From contig PDUO01000021.1 of NCBI GenBank assembly GCA_003008705.1, forward strand, positions 870,766 to 934,765: DNA of 64,000 nucleotides. The letters are read 5' to 3'. The translations under genes were made by a program, and so were the position numbers. The stretch is from Pezicula radicicola (Eukaryota; Ascomycota; Leotiomycetes; Helotiales; Dermateaceae). Shown in pieces: positions 15,301 to 22,231 of the stretch. The notes beneath the pieces were generated by a model that was not told where the DNA came from, did not search any database, and saw only the letters and a program-made list of their open reading frames with translations. Position 1 is the first letter of the stretch; each line of letters opens with the position of its first letter.

Positions 15301-18300
15301 CTACTTGGCTGAAGGAGAGGTTCAACGCCTCAATCCAAAGGGAGTGGACTACGCATTCTGTCTTAGTGGAAGGTGCCACCTTATGATCGTTGGCTGACAA
15401 GTGTTGCTGTCGTTCATCAGGCGTCATGGCCTCCAAAAGATCGCGGACTGCACGGCGGTCAAGTTTACCATTCACGTTCAACGGCATATCTGCAATTGCG
15501 ACGTACATGCTCGGCAGCATGTACGTCGGCAATACTTGGAATAACGATCCTCGCAGCATCTCGAATGTAAGCGACAGCGCAGGGGTGAGCATCAATAACC
15601 CCGACGGAGTTACTGCACCATGACGGTGCTCACTATCCCTAGTAAATTCTATCACCGCTGTGAGAATTACCTGTGACCCGTTGCTCTCCTGCTCTAGTAG
15701 TTCTACAGCCACAGTCCGAACCTGAGGATGTTGTGCAATTTGATACTCAATTTCGCCTACCTCCACACGCTGCCCTCGAATCTTAATTTGCGTATCGCGT
15801 CGACCAAGGTGCGTGATAGATGAGTTCTCATTCTGTTTAACAAGGTCTCCGGTCCGATACATGCGCGTGCCGGATGGCAGGTCAAACTTCTGAGAAAATC
15901 TAGGATCCAAAACAAAAGCAGCTCTTGTCTTTCTAGCATCATTGAGATATTCTCGTGCTAATAATGGACCTTCGATAAGCAATTCTCCAGGAGCTCCAAT
16001 TGGGCATAGTTGATTGTAGTCCACATCGACAACCCAGAGTCTTGTGCCCATTCCTGTGCCAATGACTGCCGATTGTGTTGCATCTTTGAGGGGTTCACCA
16101 CAAGAGGAATGGATAGAGCATTCTGAGGGTCCGTAGGCATTGAGGACTGTGGCATAGCCTAGCCACTGCTCTACGACATCTGCCTTAACTGGTTCGCCTA
16201 ACAGAGCTATTTGTTGCATGGAGGGCACCTCACGGGGATTGATTAGTCGTGCAACAGTCGAGGTGAGGGTAGCAAAAGTAACTCTCATTTGGCGCATAGC
16301 GGCTGTCAGGTTGCTCATTCGGTCGTTCTCGCTTGGGACGCACACCACACCCCCCCAGGACAATGTAGTGAAATAATCTTGAATGCAAACATCAAACGTA
16401 TGCGCAGAAAATTGCAGCATCCTGGTGTTTGTGTCCATGCCGAATCTTGCACCGTGGGCTTGTATACTGCTGCAAAGAGCGACATGCTGTAGTACAACTC
16501 CCTTCGGCTTGCCAGTACTACCGGAAGTATAAATAACCCACGCGGCATCCTGCAGAGTGGTGCTATTTTGTAGTACTTGCTTATCAGCAAGAACAGGCAG
16601 TTCCTCTAGCAGATCAGCGTCAACTGTGATCAGCCTGACGCCTGGAATGGAGAGTCGATCTCGCTGTTTCTCATCCACCAGAATTATGTCGGTTTTAGTA
16701 TCATGAACAATGCCTTCTATACGTGCTTTTGGATGATTAACACCGAGAGGTACCACTACTGCCCCCGCCTTTAGCACGGCAAGCATCGATATGCCTGCCC
16801 ATTTGGATTTGTCCATGCAAATGCCAACCATGCGTTCCGAGCATGCTCCAAGGCTTGTTAAGTATCGGGCTAACCACGTAGCTTGTGTATTAAGCTCGTC
16901 ATACGTGAGATCACCATCCCATGCACAAATAGCTATGGCATTTGGCCGAGCCTTAGTCTGCTCTTGTACCAGTTCGTGGATACATCTTTCGATTCGAACG
17001 GGGGCAGTCTTCGACCAGTTCGAGATAGCTTCCTCATCGTACGCACTTAGATATGATATCTCCTCGAGACGACATGTACTGTTGCGAACATCAAATAACT
17101 GTTTCACAACGTGCTCGAATGTCTTGATTGTTCTCTTAAGCTGTGGAGTGGCGATAACTTTCTCGTCGAAGCGTGCTTCAACTTTAACCAATCCGGACAG
17201 AAGGGAGCACTCGACTGTGAGTCCGTAGCTGTGGAACCCTTCTAAATCGGCTGGTATTGGGTCCAGCCCTAGAAAAGTAGTACTGTCTATATCGGAAGCG
17301 GGCTGAATGACAAGTAGATTTCGTAGTTCCAGACTTGAACTAAGCTCTGGAACAAGCTTCTTGATTACTTGCAAGCCCGTGTGTTCATAATTGATCATAT
17401 CCACTGCCTGCTGCTGTACGTTCTGAAGAAATTGGTCGACAGTGATAGGCTGTGCACCGTCTAGGTGGAATCGTACCGGTACGGTGGTAATCGTTGGTCC
17501 TGTCATTTCAGCTATTTGCCAGACCGGCGCATTGCGCCCTGACAGAGTAACTCCAAAAACTACATCACCCTGACCAGCATACTTGGCCATTGTCAGAGCC
17601 CATGCAGCTCGAAGCACGTTCGGCAAAACTGAGTTTTCCCGATTGTGCATTGCGAGATCCGACAGAGTGATATCGCAAGTATATCGCTGCTGTGGCTTCG
17701 GTTGATAATCAGCACGCGGCAACGACGGCCAATTAGACACGACATTTCCTTGAAGCTGATTTAACCAATATCTTCTACTTGCGTCTTCATCTCGGCGGAC
17801 GAGATAACGGATGAAGCGAGAGTATGGTACTGTGGAAGGTATACGCTGGTCAAAGTAAATATCAGAAAGACGGCGATACATCAGAGACACACTCCAGCCA
17901 TCGTACACGCTGTGGTGGCCGGTCCAGATAAAGAAAGCCTCGCTACTGTTCTGGACAAGGCCAAATCGCACCAACGGCTGCCCAAGCTTCATACCAGTAG
18001 TTTTATCTTGAGCAACATAGTCACCCAAGTTTGCACCGTACTGCCATGAGATACTGCCGCGTACAACGACTTGCAGCGACACATCACTAGTATCTACGCC
18101 TGCTAAAATGCGAGTGCGAAGAATTGGCGTTGCTTGAGCCAAGGTTTGCCATGCTTCCTGAAAACGAACGATATCGACAGTCGGCGCTACTTTGAAGATC
18201 TGACGGCTCACATATGCTGTTGGCTGATGTGCAGTAATTGCGATTAGTCCTTCTTGTAGAGGTGTGCAAGGGTAGATGTCTTCGATGTCGTCTACTGTGA

Positions 18301-21300
18301 TGTTGCACCGTGTTGCGATAACTGCAAGGTCTTCTTGTCCTCGCTTACGAGTATCGCGACCGTGGATTCCAGACTCCTCCCACAGATCAAGCGGAGCCGA
18401 ATCTTCTTCTTCTTCTTCTTCCTCAACTCCGTTCTTAATCGTCCGTCTCTCAAGCACGCGGGCCAGATCCGATAATTGTGGATGCTGAAAAACATCGCCA
18501 ACGGTCAGCCTCAGGTGACGAGAAGGTTTCAATGCCACCATCCGCATTGCCGCTACGGAATCACCCCCTATGCGGAAAAAGTTGTCGCTAATCCCTATAT
18601 CCTGAGGGTTGATAGCAAGCACCTCTGACCACAGACTCTGAACCTGCTGTTCTAAGTCTGTAGAGGGGGCCACCTTTGGTCCGTCGTCGGACATGTACCG
18701 TTGTAATTCGTTGAAGGAGATTGCATCTAGCTGTGTCCGCAACGCCCGTCGGTCAAGCTTGCCAGATGCATTCATCGGTATATCAGACATAGGCACATAT
18801 AATGTGGGAATCATGTAGGCGGGGAGCACCTGAGACAGTGCCAACTGTAAATCCTGGAAAACTGCACGCAGCCCATCCGCTGAAGCCACAGTTCCTATCG
18901 CTGTTGTCGTTGCTGTGTTGGCATATTCGGAATCTATCGCAAAATTCATCACCGCCACAAGGCTGGTCTGCGCACCTCGTTGTAACAATTCGACTGCCAC
19001 AGTTCGAATTTCGGGGAGGTGGCGTACGATTTGATACTCAATCTCACTGATTTCCACCCTCTGCCCTCGAATCTTGACCTGTGTGCTATCGCATCGACCC
19101 AAGTACATGAGTGATCCATCTTGATTTTGACGCACTAGATCACCAGTGCGATACATACGACGCCCAGGCCCTAAGCCCAGCTGCTTGGTAAAGTCAGGGT
19201 CGATAATGAATGCTGCTTGCGTCTTCTTCTCGTCGTTTAAGTACCCTCTTGCTAAAAGTGGCCCCTCAATAAGGAGCTCACCGGGTGCCCCAATTGGACA
19301 TAGCTGGTGATAGTTGGCTGCTTGCACGACCCAGAACAGTGACTTCATTGGTTTTCCGATATTTTGGGCCTCCTCAACATTAAATAATCGCCTACTGTTA
19401 GACGCCACTATGGAGCATTCTGTTGGACCGTATGAGTTGAACACACTCGAGCGTCTTCCCCAGGTCGTCAGAACTGCAGGCTTGAGGGGCTCGCCGCTCA
19501 GGACCAAAGTGGACAACGAGGGCACCTGAGATGGAGTTATGGTCTCAGTCACAGTCGACGTGAGTTCTGCATAATTAACTTCCATTCGATTCGCTGCCTC
19601 CGCCAATGAGTTCATGCGCTCATCTTCAGATGGCATGCAGACGCACCCACCAGCTTGGAGCGTACTGAAGATGTCACAGAGACTGACATCGAACGTGAAA
19701 GATGCAAATTGGAGAGTTCGAGTGTAACTATTGATCCCCACCGTCTTGGCGTGACCTGTCAGACTAGTACAGAGTGATGCGTGTTGCAATACCACTCCCT
19801 TAGGCGTTCCAGTACTTCCTGAGGTGTAAAGAATCCAAGCCGCATTATCAGGCGTTACCCCAGTCTCAGGTGGCTTCGCTTGAGAGGGTAAGCCTGCAAT
19901 GAGCTTCGAATCTACAACGATCAAGGTCGTTGCCAGCGCAGCCAATTCAGCTCGCTGCATCTCATCAACCAAGACGATCCTGGCTTTGGTTTCTTGAACA
20001 ATGGCCCTCGTTCTAGCAAAAGGGTGTGTAACGCCTAATGGCAGTACCGAGCCGCCTGCATACAAAACAGCTAGCATGGCAACAATAGTCCATTTAGATT
20101 TGCTCATACAAAGACCAACAGTTTGTTCAGGTCCCACTCCAAGGCCAACTAGGTGGTGGGCTAAGCGCATGCTTTCGTTCGCTAATTCAGCATATGTATA
20201 TTCTCCGTCCCACGCGTCGACTGCGCTTGTAGCTGGTTTTGCAATGACCTGATCTTGCACCAGATGGTGGACACACCTGTTCACGCTTGGAGGAATGTGC
20301 TCATTCCAGTCAAGGATCTGTTGTTGATCTGATATCCTGATCATGGCCACCTCGCGAACTAAGGTTTTGCCGACCATTGGACTGCACAAGCGTTGGACTG
20401 TAGATGAGAATTGTTCCATAACATGCTGTAACTGCGTATTGTTAAGGACATGTTCGTCGTAGTTGACATGAACTTCAATTGCCTGACTCCCTAGTATGCA
20501 CTCCACATTGAGACTGTAGCTATCAAAGTTATCCATTGCTACCGGTATCATTTCAAGCCCAGGGAACTCCTTATATGCATCGCTCTCGTCTCCAGGTTGT
20601 ATGATGAGCAAATTCCGTAGCTCCAGCGCAGCACTGCATTCAGGAAGCAACCTTTTAATCGTCTGAAGACCAGTGTGCTCGTATTCAATCATCTTAACTG
20701 CTTGTTTCTGAACCTCCAATAAAAACTCTGCAACACTCATAGTGCGGTCTATGCATATTCGGACAGGGACTGTAGTGATCGTAGGAGCGATGATGTCTGC
20801 TATTTGTGATATTGGCGCATTTCTGCCTAATACGGTAACTGCAAATACTACATCGTCGTTGCCAGAATATTGCGCCATAACCAGAGCCCAAGCCGCTCGC
20901 AGGACATTAGACATCATGATCATTCCTGAATCATAACCTTCGGGAAGACTGATACTACTTCGAAATACATGTTGCGGGTGTGGCTGATAGTTTGCACTCG
21001 GTAGTGGAGGCCAGTCGGCCATTGCATCGCCATGAAGCTGGTCGCGCCAGTAACCTGTTGCAGCTGTGGGATCTTGTTCGGCAAGGTAGTGAAGGAACCG
21101 GGAGTAAGGTATTAGACGAGGAACGTAATTCTGCTGGTAAATGGCGGCAAGTTGTCGGTAAAGTAATAACGCACTCCACCCGTCATAAATACTGTGATGC
21201 GCTGTCCAGACAAAGATGCATTGTCCGGAATCCTCTTGGATCTGTCCAAACCGTGCCAGCGGCTGGCCGAGAGTCATCCCTTCAGCACGATCCCGGGCTA

Positions 21301-22231
21301 GATAGCTCTTGAAACTCGATCCTCGGCGCCATAATAAGGGTTCGCGGACCACCACCTGTAGTGATTGACCTCCAGGCTCTATGACTATGCGGGTTCGTAG
21401 ACTGGTCACTGTTGCAAATAGTGTCTCCCAAGCAGACCAAAATCGCTCCACGTCGATGTCGCTCGTAAGAGAGAATGCGCGGCGCTCCACATAAGCTTCC
21501 GGCCGCCGGGTCGTTATGGCTATCAAACCTTCCTGCAAAGGTGTACAAGGGTAAACATCCTCAATCTGCTCGGCTTCAATATCACATAACAATGCAATCT
21601 CCTCTAGTCGCCGCCGTTGTTCGGTCAAATCTGAATCTCGATGAGACGCCCACAACGCGAATGGCGCAGTGTCGATGTCCTCTTGCTTATGGTTGTTGAG
21701 AATTCCCGCTTCACCGCTGTCATCTTCCGCAAAAGGCCGACGTTTTGCTGTGGAGAAGAGCTCTGAAATGCTCTGTGTTCCGATAACATCAGCGGTCTTC
21801 AACTCTATCCCCCGCTCCTCACATTGTGTTACAAGCTTGATGGCCGATATAGAATCACCTCCTAAAGAAACAAAAGAGTAAGTATCATCTAACTCCTCAA
21901 CCTTAATTTTCAAAACCTTTGCACAGATGATCCTAAAATCTTCTTGAAAGTCGCTTGTCGAATGGACCTTCGACGACGTGTCGAATTCGGGAGATGTTCC
22001 ATTTCCATTAGTATAAGTGCCATTTCCATTGGTATGGGTGCCATTTCCATTGATATGAGTGCCGTTTCCGTTGATATGTGTACCGTTTCCGTTGATATGC
22101 GTGCCGTTTTCGTTGATATGAATCCCATTACTGTTCGAATCTCGAAGTATTTGTTTTGGACTTCCAGTCTGAAGCGCCCCGTTCCCATTAATCTCCTTCT
22201 CCAAGTTCTCCAAGCAATCTGGTACAGTCAT
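344..22231 (-). CDS. Hexamodular lipopeptide NRPS, echinocandin type, T0-(C-A-T)x6-CT
   Basis: Single uninterrupted frame of 7295 residues starting at ATG 22231. An N-terminal Asn/Gly tandem-repeat linker (about residues 35-80) precedes a free-standing carrier domain T0 (GGDS, phosphopantetheine Ser127). Six C-A-T modules follow with carrier serines near 1225, 2323, 3412, 4506, 5602 and 6695, a period of about 1095 residues. Each C domain keeps HHSxYDG. Each A domain has a TSG(S/T)TGxPKG loop, YGP(T/S)E and the terminal lysine motif; in module 5 this reads NKLDR instead of GKLDR. There is no epimerisation or N-methylation domain and no thioesterase. The last domain (about 6740-7190) is a condensation-like CT with the altered motif THAEYDAHS near 6906, as in fungal macrocyclising NRPSs. 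Specificity residues I read for A1-A6: DVCEVSSIVK, DVQTALAIHK, DVSSATTVCK, DGEAVGCIFK, DAQNIASINK, DNFMITAFGK. A1 resembles the gramicidin S ornithine code DVGEIGSIDK, and A5 weakly resembles glutamine codes. Layout and length match the echinocandin/pneumocandin synthetases. It is divergent from the PKS that would supply the acyl starter. Confidence 0.95.
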   Translation of the reverse strand: MTVPDCLENLEKEINGNGALQTGSPKQILRDSNSNGIHINENGTHINGNGTHINGNGTHINGNGTHTNGNGTYTNGNGTSPEFDTSSKVHSTSDFQEDFRIICAKVLKIKVEELDDTYSFVSLGGDSISAIKLVTQCEERGIELKTADVIGTQSISELFSTAKRRPFAEDDSGEAGILNNHKQEDIDTAPFALWASHRDSDLTEQRRRLEEIALLCDIEAEQIEDVYPCTPLQEGLIAITTRRPEAYVERRAFSLTSDIDVERFWSAWETLFATVTSLRTRIVIEPGGQSLQVVVREPLLWRRGSSFKSYLARDRAEGMTLGQPLARFGQIQEDSGQCIFVWTAHHSIYDGWSALLLYRQLAAIYQQNYVPRLIPYSRFLHYLAEQDPTAATGYWRDQLHGDAMADWPPLPSANYQPHPQHVFRSSISLPEGYDSGMIMMSNVLRAAWALVMAQYSGNDDVVFAVTVLGRNAPISQIADIIAPTITTVPVRICIDRTMSVAEFLLEVQKQAVKMIEYEHTGLQTIKRLLPECSAALELRNLLIIQPGDESDAYKEFPGLEMIPVAMDNFDSYSLNVECILGSQAIEVHVNYDEHVLNNTQLQHVMEQFSSTVQRLCSPMVGKTLVREVAMIRISDQQQILDWNEHIPPSVNRCVHHLVQDQVIAKPATSAVDAWDGEYTYAELANESMRLAHHLVGLGVGPEQTVGLCMSKSKWTIVAMLAVLYAGGSVLPLGVTHPFARTRAIVQETKARIVLVDEMQRAELAALATTLIVVDSKLIAGLPSQAKPPETGVTPDNAAWILYTSGSTGTPKGVVLQHASLCTSLTGHAKTVGINSYTRTLQFASFTFDVSLCDIFSTLQAGGCVCMPSEDERMNSLAEAANRMEVNYAELTSTVTETITPSQVPSLSTLVLSGEPLKPAVLTTWGRRSSVFNSYGPTECSIVASNSRRLFNVEEAQNIGKPMKSLFWVVQAANYHQLCPIGAPGELLIEGPLLARGYLNDEKKTQAAFIIDPDFTKQLGLGPGRRMYRTGDLVRQNQDGSLMYLGRCDSTQVKIRGQRVEISEIEYQIVRHLPEIRTVAVELLQRGAQTSLVAVMNFAIDSEYANTATTTAIGTVASADGLRAVFQDLQLALSQVLPAYMIPTLYVPMSDIPMNASGKLDRRALRTQLDAISFNELQRYMSDDGPKVAPSTDLEQQVQSLWSEVLAINPQDIGISDNFFRIGGDSVAAMRMVALKPSRHLRLTVGDVFQHPQLSDLARVLERRTIKNGVEEEEEEEDSAPLDLWEESGIHGRDTRKRGQEDLAVIATRCNITVDDIEDIYPCTPLQEGLIAITAHQPTAYVSRQIFKVAPTVDIVRFQEAWQTLAQATPILRTRILAGVDTSDVSLQVVVRGSISWQYGANLGDYVAQDKTTGMKLGQPLVRFGLVQNSSEAFFIWTGHHSVYDGWSVSLMYRRLSDIYFDQRIPSTVPYSRFIRYLVRRDEDASRRYWLNQLQGNVVSNWPSLPRADYQPKPQQRYTCDITLSDLAMHNRENSVLPNVLRAAWALTMAKYAGQGDVVFGVTLSGRNAPVWQIAEMTGPTITTVPVRFHLDGAQPITVDQFLQNVQQQAVDMINYEHTGLQVIKKLVPELSSSLELRNLLVIQPASDIDSTTFLGLDPIPADLEGFHSYGLTVECSLLSGLVKVEARFDEKVIATPQLKRTIKTFEHVVKQLFDVRNSTCRLEEISYLSAYDEEAISNWSKTAPVRIERCIHELVQEQTKARPNAIAICAWDGDLTYDELNTQATWLARYLTSLGACSERMVGICMDKSKWAGISMLAVLKAGAVVVPLGVNHPKARIEGIVHDTKTDIILVDEKQRDRLSIPGVRLITVDADLLEELPVLADKQVLQNSTTLQDAAWVIYTSGSTGKPKGVVLQHVALCSSIQAHGARFGMDTNTRMLQFSAHTFDVCIQDYFTTLSWGGVVCVPSENDRMSNLTAAMRQMRVTFATLTSTVARLINPREVPSMQQIALLGEPVKADVVEQWLGYATVLNAYGPSECSIHSSCGEPLKDATQSAVIGTGMGTRLWVVDVDYNQLCPIGAPGELLIEGPLLAREYLNDARKTRAAFVLDPRFSQKFDLPSGTRMYRTGDLVKQNENSSITHLGRRDTQIKIRGQRVEVGEIEYQIAQHPQVRTVAVELLEQESNGSQVILTAVIEFTRDSEHRHGAVTPSGLLMLTPALSLTFEMLRGSLFQVLPTYMLPSMYVAIADMPLNVNGKLDRRAVRDLLEAMTPDERQQHLSANDHKVAPSTKTECVVHSLWIEALNLSFSQVGIYDNFFQIGGDSVVAMRMIGLATESARELQLTVADLFQHPRLIDLAELLAKRSINKQVEQDPQPFSLWSEVQVGSEQQQEKLEVVAKQCGISVNDIEDVYPCTPLQEGLMAITARQPLAYIDRQVYKLADTIDLDRFQAAWRALSKATPILRTRILTGQGLQSFLQIVVRGIDPWRDSENLEDYMASDRDEGIALGKPLVRWGLVRERDSDERYFVWTAHHSVYDGISALLMYRQLANIYFHGSALPTAPFSRFIRYLAQKEVAKAGSAAYWADQLQGEVMANWPPLPRIDYQPKPQHEMTRIVRLPQLESRSVVTTANVIRAVWALIMAQYTGHNDVVFAVTVSGRNAPIPQVDSIIAPTITTVPVRIQIDWTQDVASFLLAIQKQAAQMIDHEHTGLRAIKALVPKLGPTLDLRNVLLVQTAEEQGAANNFPGIEALPLGKENFDSYGLLTECTLGIDEVRIDFRYDDKVIPSSQIKRISAQFAHLVQQLCGSATSKSCRLSDIVLISPEDQEQILRWNATQPPRVDNCIHEMFYEQVVARPQAKAVCAWDGELLYRDLANQSLRLAYQLASLGVGPEQKVGLCMDKSKWSIVAILSILFAGGVVVPLGVTHPLPRLDVVIEDASIDVILVDLHHQKRLADLSRNVKLVVVNGALLETLPINTEPPMTGVTPHNAAWIIYTSGSTGTPKGVVLEHGGLCTSMMTQGEKMRLSAETRALQFTPFTFDVSISDVSATLIYGGCICVPSESDRVNNLPGAIQAMDANFASLTPTVAQMLSPTEVPSLKTLALTGEAVKPEVIELWMKAATLYDTYGPSEGSVCTCNGPLSSPDQADNIGFPMSTLHWVTQLHNYNQLCPIGAPGELLIEGPLLARGYLNSAKTKESFVVDPAFTNQQTGLSSARHIYRTGDLVCQNEDGSFIYLGRRDNQIKIRGQRVEVGEIEYQIVCHLTGAHAAVVTMLQDDAHMSLIATVDFKNDSEHYPGEIESLGTLAPTPQLRNAFNELRQSLTGVLPSYMVPAMFVPVAQMPTNISGKLDRLAVHALLKAIPSGGLARYMVDEELSQEAPSTHMEKVIQLLWAEALGIDKIGAHDNFFQIGGDSVTAMRIVAATTQTSQLQLTVSDIFQNPRLSDLARVMTERARNDLNVMDEDPEPFSLWEPVVSGGFDKQRQQIAVIAEQCDVAIEDIEDIYPCTPLQEGLLAVTARQPSAYVSRQAYVLSNKIDIPRFQEAWHKLVSRTPILRTRALVGPDGSLQVVVRDDISWRYGSSLEDYIQQDKEEGIRLGRPLSRYGLIKLPSSEHIFVWTAHHSIYDGWTIRLLCSQLISLYQQDEDIPASIPYSRFIQYLTQTNGADNIEYWRQQLKGDSVTADWPSLPQPNYEPRPRHSLRKCISLSSADSQGIVMSNILRAAWGLVMIQYSGQNDVVYAANVSGRSAPVRDVTEIVAPTITTVPIRISLDHTSGQTVNDFLQSIQRQAIEMINHEHTGLQVIKSLAPELSDSVLKLRNLLVIQPAAESDTHLDFPGIELIPADVEDFDAYGVNIECTLGQEVGVEARYDENVVATVYMNRVLDQFVYIVERLCDPSIRTHQLRDVNLLNPEDKMQISRWNATVPQRVTKCIHELVQEQGLARPTAPAVLAWDGQLTYGELDHLANRLAHQLVALGVGSAREQMVGVCMEKSVFAVVAMLAVLKAGGVVVPLGVTHPITRLDTIIKDTGMIVVLVDAIQDERLAGLGLRRQLVNSSHLNQHLPARTEAPKTSVTHNDAAWVIYTSGTTGTPKGAVMEHGTLSTSIQAHGARYGFGHHTRKINYAAHTFDGTIEDFFTTLSWGGICCVPSEEDRMDKHKLSEFMRLTGVNSAAMTYTVARLLSPRDVPSLHTLVLGGEPATIDVVKTWMTEVNLFNCYGPSECSIFSTAAGPTTNTNELHNIGFPIGTRLWVVQIEDYNKLCPVGAPGELLIEGPQLARGYLNDESKTNASFIVDPAFTAHLNLPRGLRMYRSGDIVRQKNDGSLVYIARRDMQVKIRGQRVEIEEIESQISQHLSDTRSVAVELLKLGTQDQPVLVAAVDFADESQYRNGEITSFGMLAPTEAIREVFNKLNRALFQVLPGFMVPSTYVSVTEMPRNISGKLDRRTLRNVLEALPADIIRQYLDGEAKKPPSTNMELRLQALWAEALGISTDRVGANDNFFQLGGDSVAAMRIVALSQARDLRLSVADIFSHPHLSGLAGILAERTNDSEVFQVDPEPFALWSSITSQLLDEGELLANIASRCNVTVDQIEDIYPCTPLQEGMIAITARQSAAYVSRQIYALDATVIELDRFQKAWQMLTNATPILRTRLLITQDGRSMQVVLRDNIAWRLSTDLDAYVNQDRDEGIALGQPLLRYGFIKQVTGECFFVWTAHHSIYDGWTMRSICERLVETYNNINNVSYEMPLSVPYSRFIHYLNQSDPSAAANYWRQQLQGDAMADWPSLPSIDYQPKPRHRARKTIRLAGGPSKDILTSNILRAAWALVMAQYTGHQDVVFAASVSGRNAPVWQIGEIAGPTLTTVPVRVQADRTMTVRQFIQAVQEQSTAMIPFEHTGLQKIKTLVPEAATALELRNVLVVQIAAESDNRIEFPGLEALPVPFEDFDSFGIHLECTLGSDVIEVEARYDVNIASTPYTERILDQFEYVVQQLHDSAYSECSLQSIQLNAHDERQILAWNATVPSHSERCVHDLVDVHVAARPTAPAICGWDGDLTYGELSQLATSLACHLQHQLGVGPEQMVGVCMNKSKWAVVAMLAVMYAGGAVLPLDVAHPLTRISSILADSASAVVLVDATQKERLADLDATLISVDAKLIEHLSSQDQNQTRVLKTEVMPRNLAWVVYTSGSTGKPKGVMLEHRALSTSLQAHGSAFGMDINTRTIQFAAHTFDAAIQDIFTTFCKGGCVCIPSEHDRVNNLTMAMVAMNVNFANFTSTVASMLVPEELPSLRTMILAGEAVTPTAVGLWSQHVTIFNSYGPSECSINSSCSKPVKEVSQASNVGLPLSCCFWVADATNYNYLCPIGAPGELLIEGPIQARGYLNEQDKTNASFVTDPGFIERLGLSGRRMYRTGDLVTQNADGTLTYLGRQDLQVKIRGQRVEIGEIEYQIKKQLTGARIVSVEKIEEGIKSEQIRLIAVVEFNDTSEHSRNPEVLASGALHPTPILQITFEKLRQSLSSVLPSYMVPTFYLPLAQMPINASNKLDRRAVRAVLTSLTPEALQQYLPSGTDSKQAPETELGRRLQGLWADALGTSVDAVGMNDNIFHLGGDSVTAMRIVAAEYSRELQLTVADIFKHPQLADLVHTLSNRSLDHSTEKEEDSLPFELWEAASSCNFQEQQKLLTEVAAQCGVAVNQIEDVYPLTPLQEGLMAITARQPAAYVSRQVYTLADTVDRAKFKAAWQALTDEAHILRTRLLVAPHGLQVVVNDRTTWQYDTNLDRYLKADRRAGMSPGQPLVRYGLIEQPSGETFFVWTSHHSLYDGWTLRALGKRLMSLYNDGGPQSFVPFSRFIRYLQFGRPEKNDAATYWRNELQGDVVTDWPSLPRPDYQSLPQDNFSRAITLPDGHYSGTVVISNVIRAAWALVMSQYAGHNDVVFAATVSGRNAPVREITSIPGPTITTVPLRISVDLKQTVAEFLDTVQQQAVNMIDYEHTGLQGIKALVPDLGPALDLRNLLVVQPAADSDSTAQLGFPGLDSVPMPIEPFNSYGLTVECKLTSHDVVIDVHYDKDVISLAQLKRVVDFFACVVERLCNISTRTCRVEDIVAIGKEDLQQVLAWNSTIPPRLEQCIHEMVQAQVERAPTASAINAWDGNLTYGEFFNSSACLAHHLVALGVGAGSIVGICMDKSKWGPVAMLSIMQAGAAIMPLGTSHPLARIDTIIRNSEASIIIVDEKQKHRLTQLFTEPALNLVTVNAELFEQLPAQTGIPETGVRPNDASWLIHTSGSTGIPKGVIMDHATMSTSIQAHGSWLGLNPKSRFLQFSNYTFDNVIFDTFTTTVFGGCVCVPSEEARMNDLAGFMAATNINIAMLTSTVARQILPTQVPSLHKLILTGEPVRADVVSTWLGHADIYNAYGPTEGSFGTCTKPLTSSSQVKNIGFPLATRLWIVQPDHSQLSPIGAPGELFIEGPLLARGYLKDPEKTSALFIIDPEFTKRLGLQNRRVYRTGDLVRQNEDGSLLYLGRRDLQVKIRGQRVEVGEIEHQIIQRMPGAELVAVELLQQSAEAEQLSLIAAIEFAKDSEHCRGLENISGPQILAPTDALRDDFARLRGALYQVLPSYMIPSAYVPTTNLDRNLSGKLDRRALRGLLGSLSTQELQQYLVGEGYKVSPSTLMEKQLQVLWAEALDIRPDHIGAHSNFFQIGGDSVIAMRVVAASHSQNINLRVSDIFQHSCLSDLAEVLTNRLLHKVYGSEDGPAPFTLIKTDDIDEFIQRLASSVSICAIQDIVDILPTTDFQSSTIATALTAPESGVTHFLLDGNGPYDTQALKKSCLDLIQITDTLRTAYVFDQGQLFQVVQASFEPEIKIYETDSSVEAVTKDIVSKAMFQPIRLGQPFTQIAIIRETGSLKHRVILRLTHAEYDAHSMGTIWHNLRSLYEGVSIQPQPKFSDFLYSQRQSIGADTYDYWQDLLKGSYMPAISPSTKTIGQHPLKVNQDLSHTIEMTEFMTEGITSAMLIKSAWSLVLCQFLGIADIVFADTVSTRTTVDPSLMDAMGCCVTLLPFRVTIEQQWTIKDLLQKVRDQQVQSMQHAQLGFREILHECTDWPTSTRFTSAINHISGQDSTFSMRGTEYSISALEIEDPLWSIDVGVTTIQRGSELEIRLSYLPANISETVAAGLLDALQDTLRLISNDPLLPVEQVLSLASGKRLQNEPSITTEICQSFPGDIGHDTIKNSMDYMGLEQTPQWDLVLQGRRGCVNGNSASFSERGGDLLDAVYLSSILGENETHVSAGSILQGSWPEECEVGS
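18398..18425 (-). repeat. GAA microsatellite coding a Glu run in the NRPS
   Basis: A run of GAA/GAG codons on the minus strand gives seven consecutive glutamates in the linker between carrier T1 and condensation domain C2. It is an in-frame trinucleotide repeat in a part of the protein that tolerates length change. Confidence 0.8.
21996..22124 (-). repeat. 21-bp tandem repeat coding an Asn-Gly-rich linker in the NRPS
   Basis: About six imperfect copies of a 21-bp unit code for the heptapeptide NGNGTHI and variants, between the NRPS start and carrier domain T0. The copies differ mostly at third positions or by His/Tyr and Ile/Thr swaps. The repeat is in frame and forms a flexible linker. Confidence 0.85.

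Noticed and set aside
344..22231. Epimerisation domains that would imply D-amino acids
   Set aside because: Between successive carrier serines there is room for only one C and one A domain (about 1095 residues), and all six internal C domains have ordinary HHSxYDG motifs.
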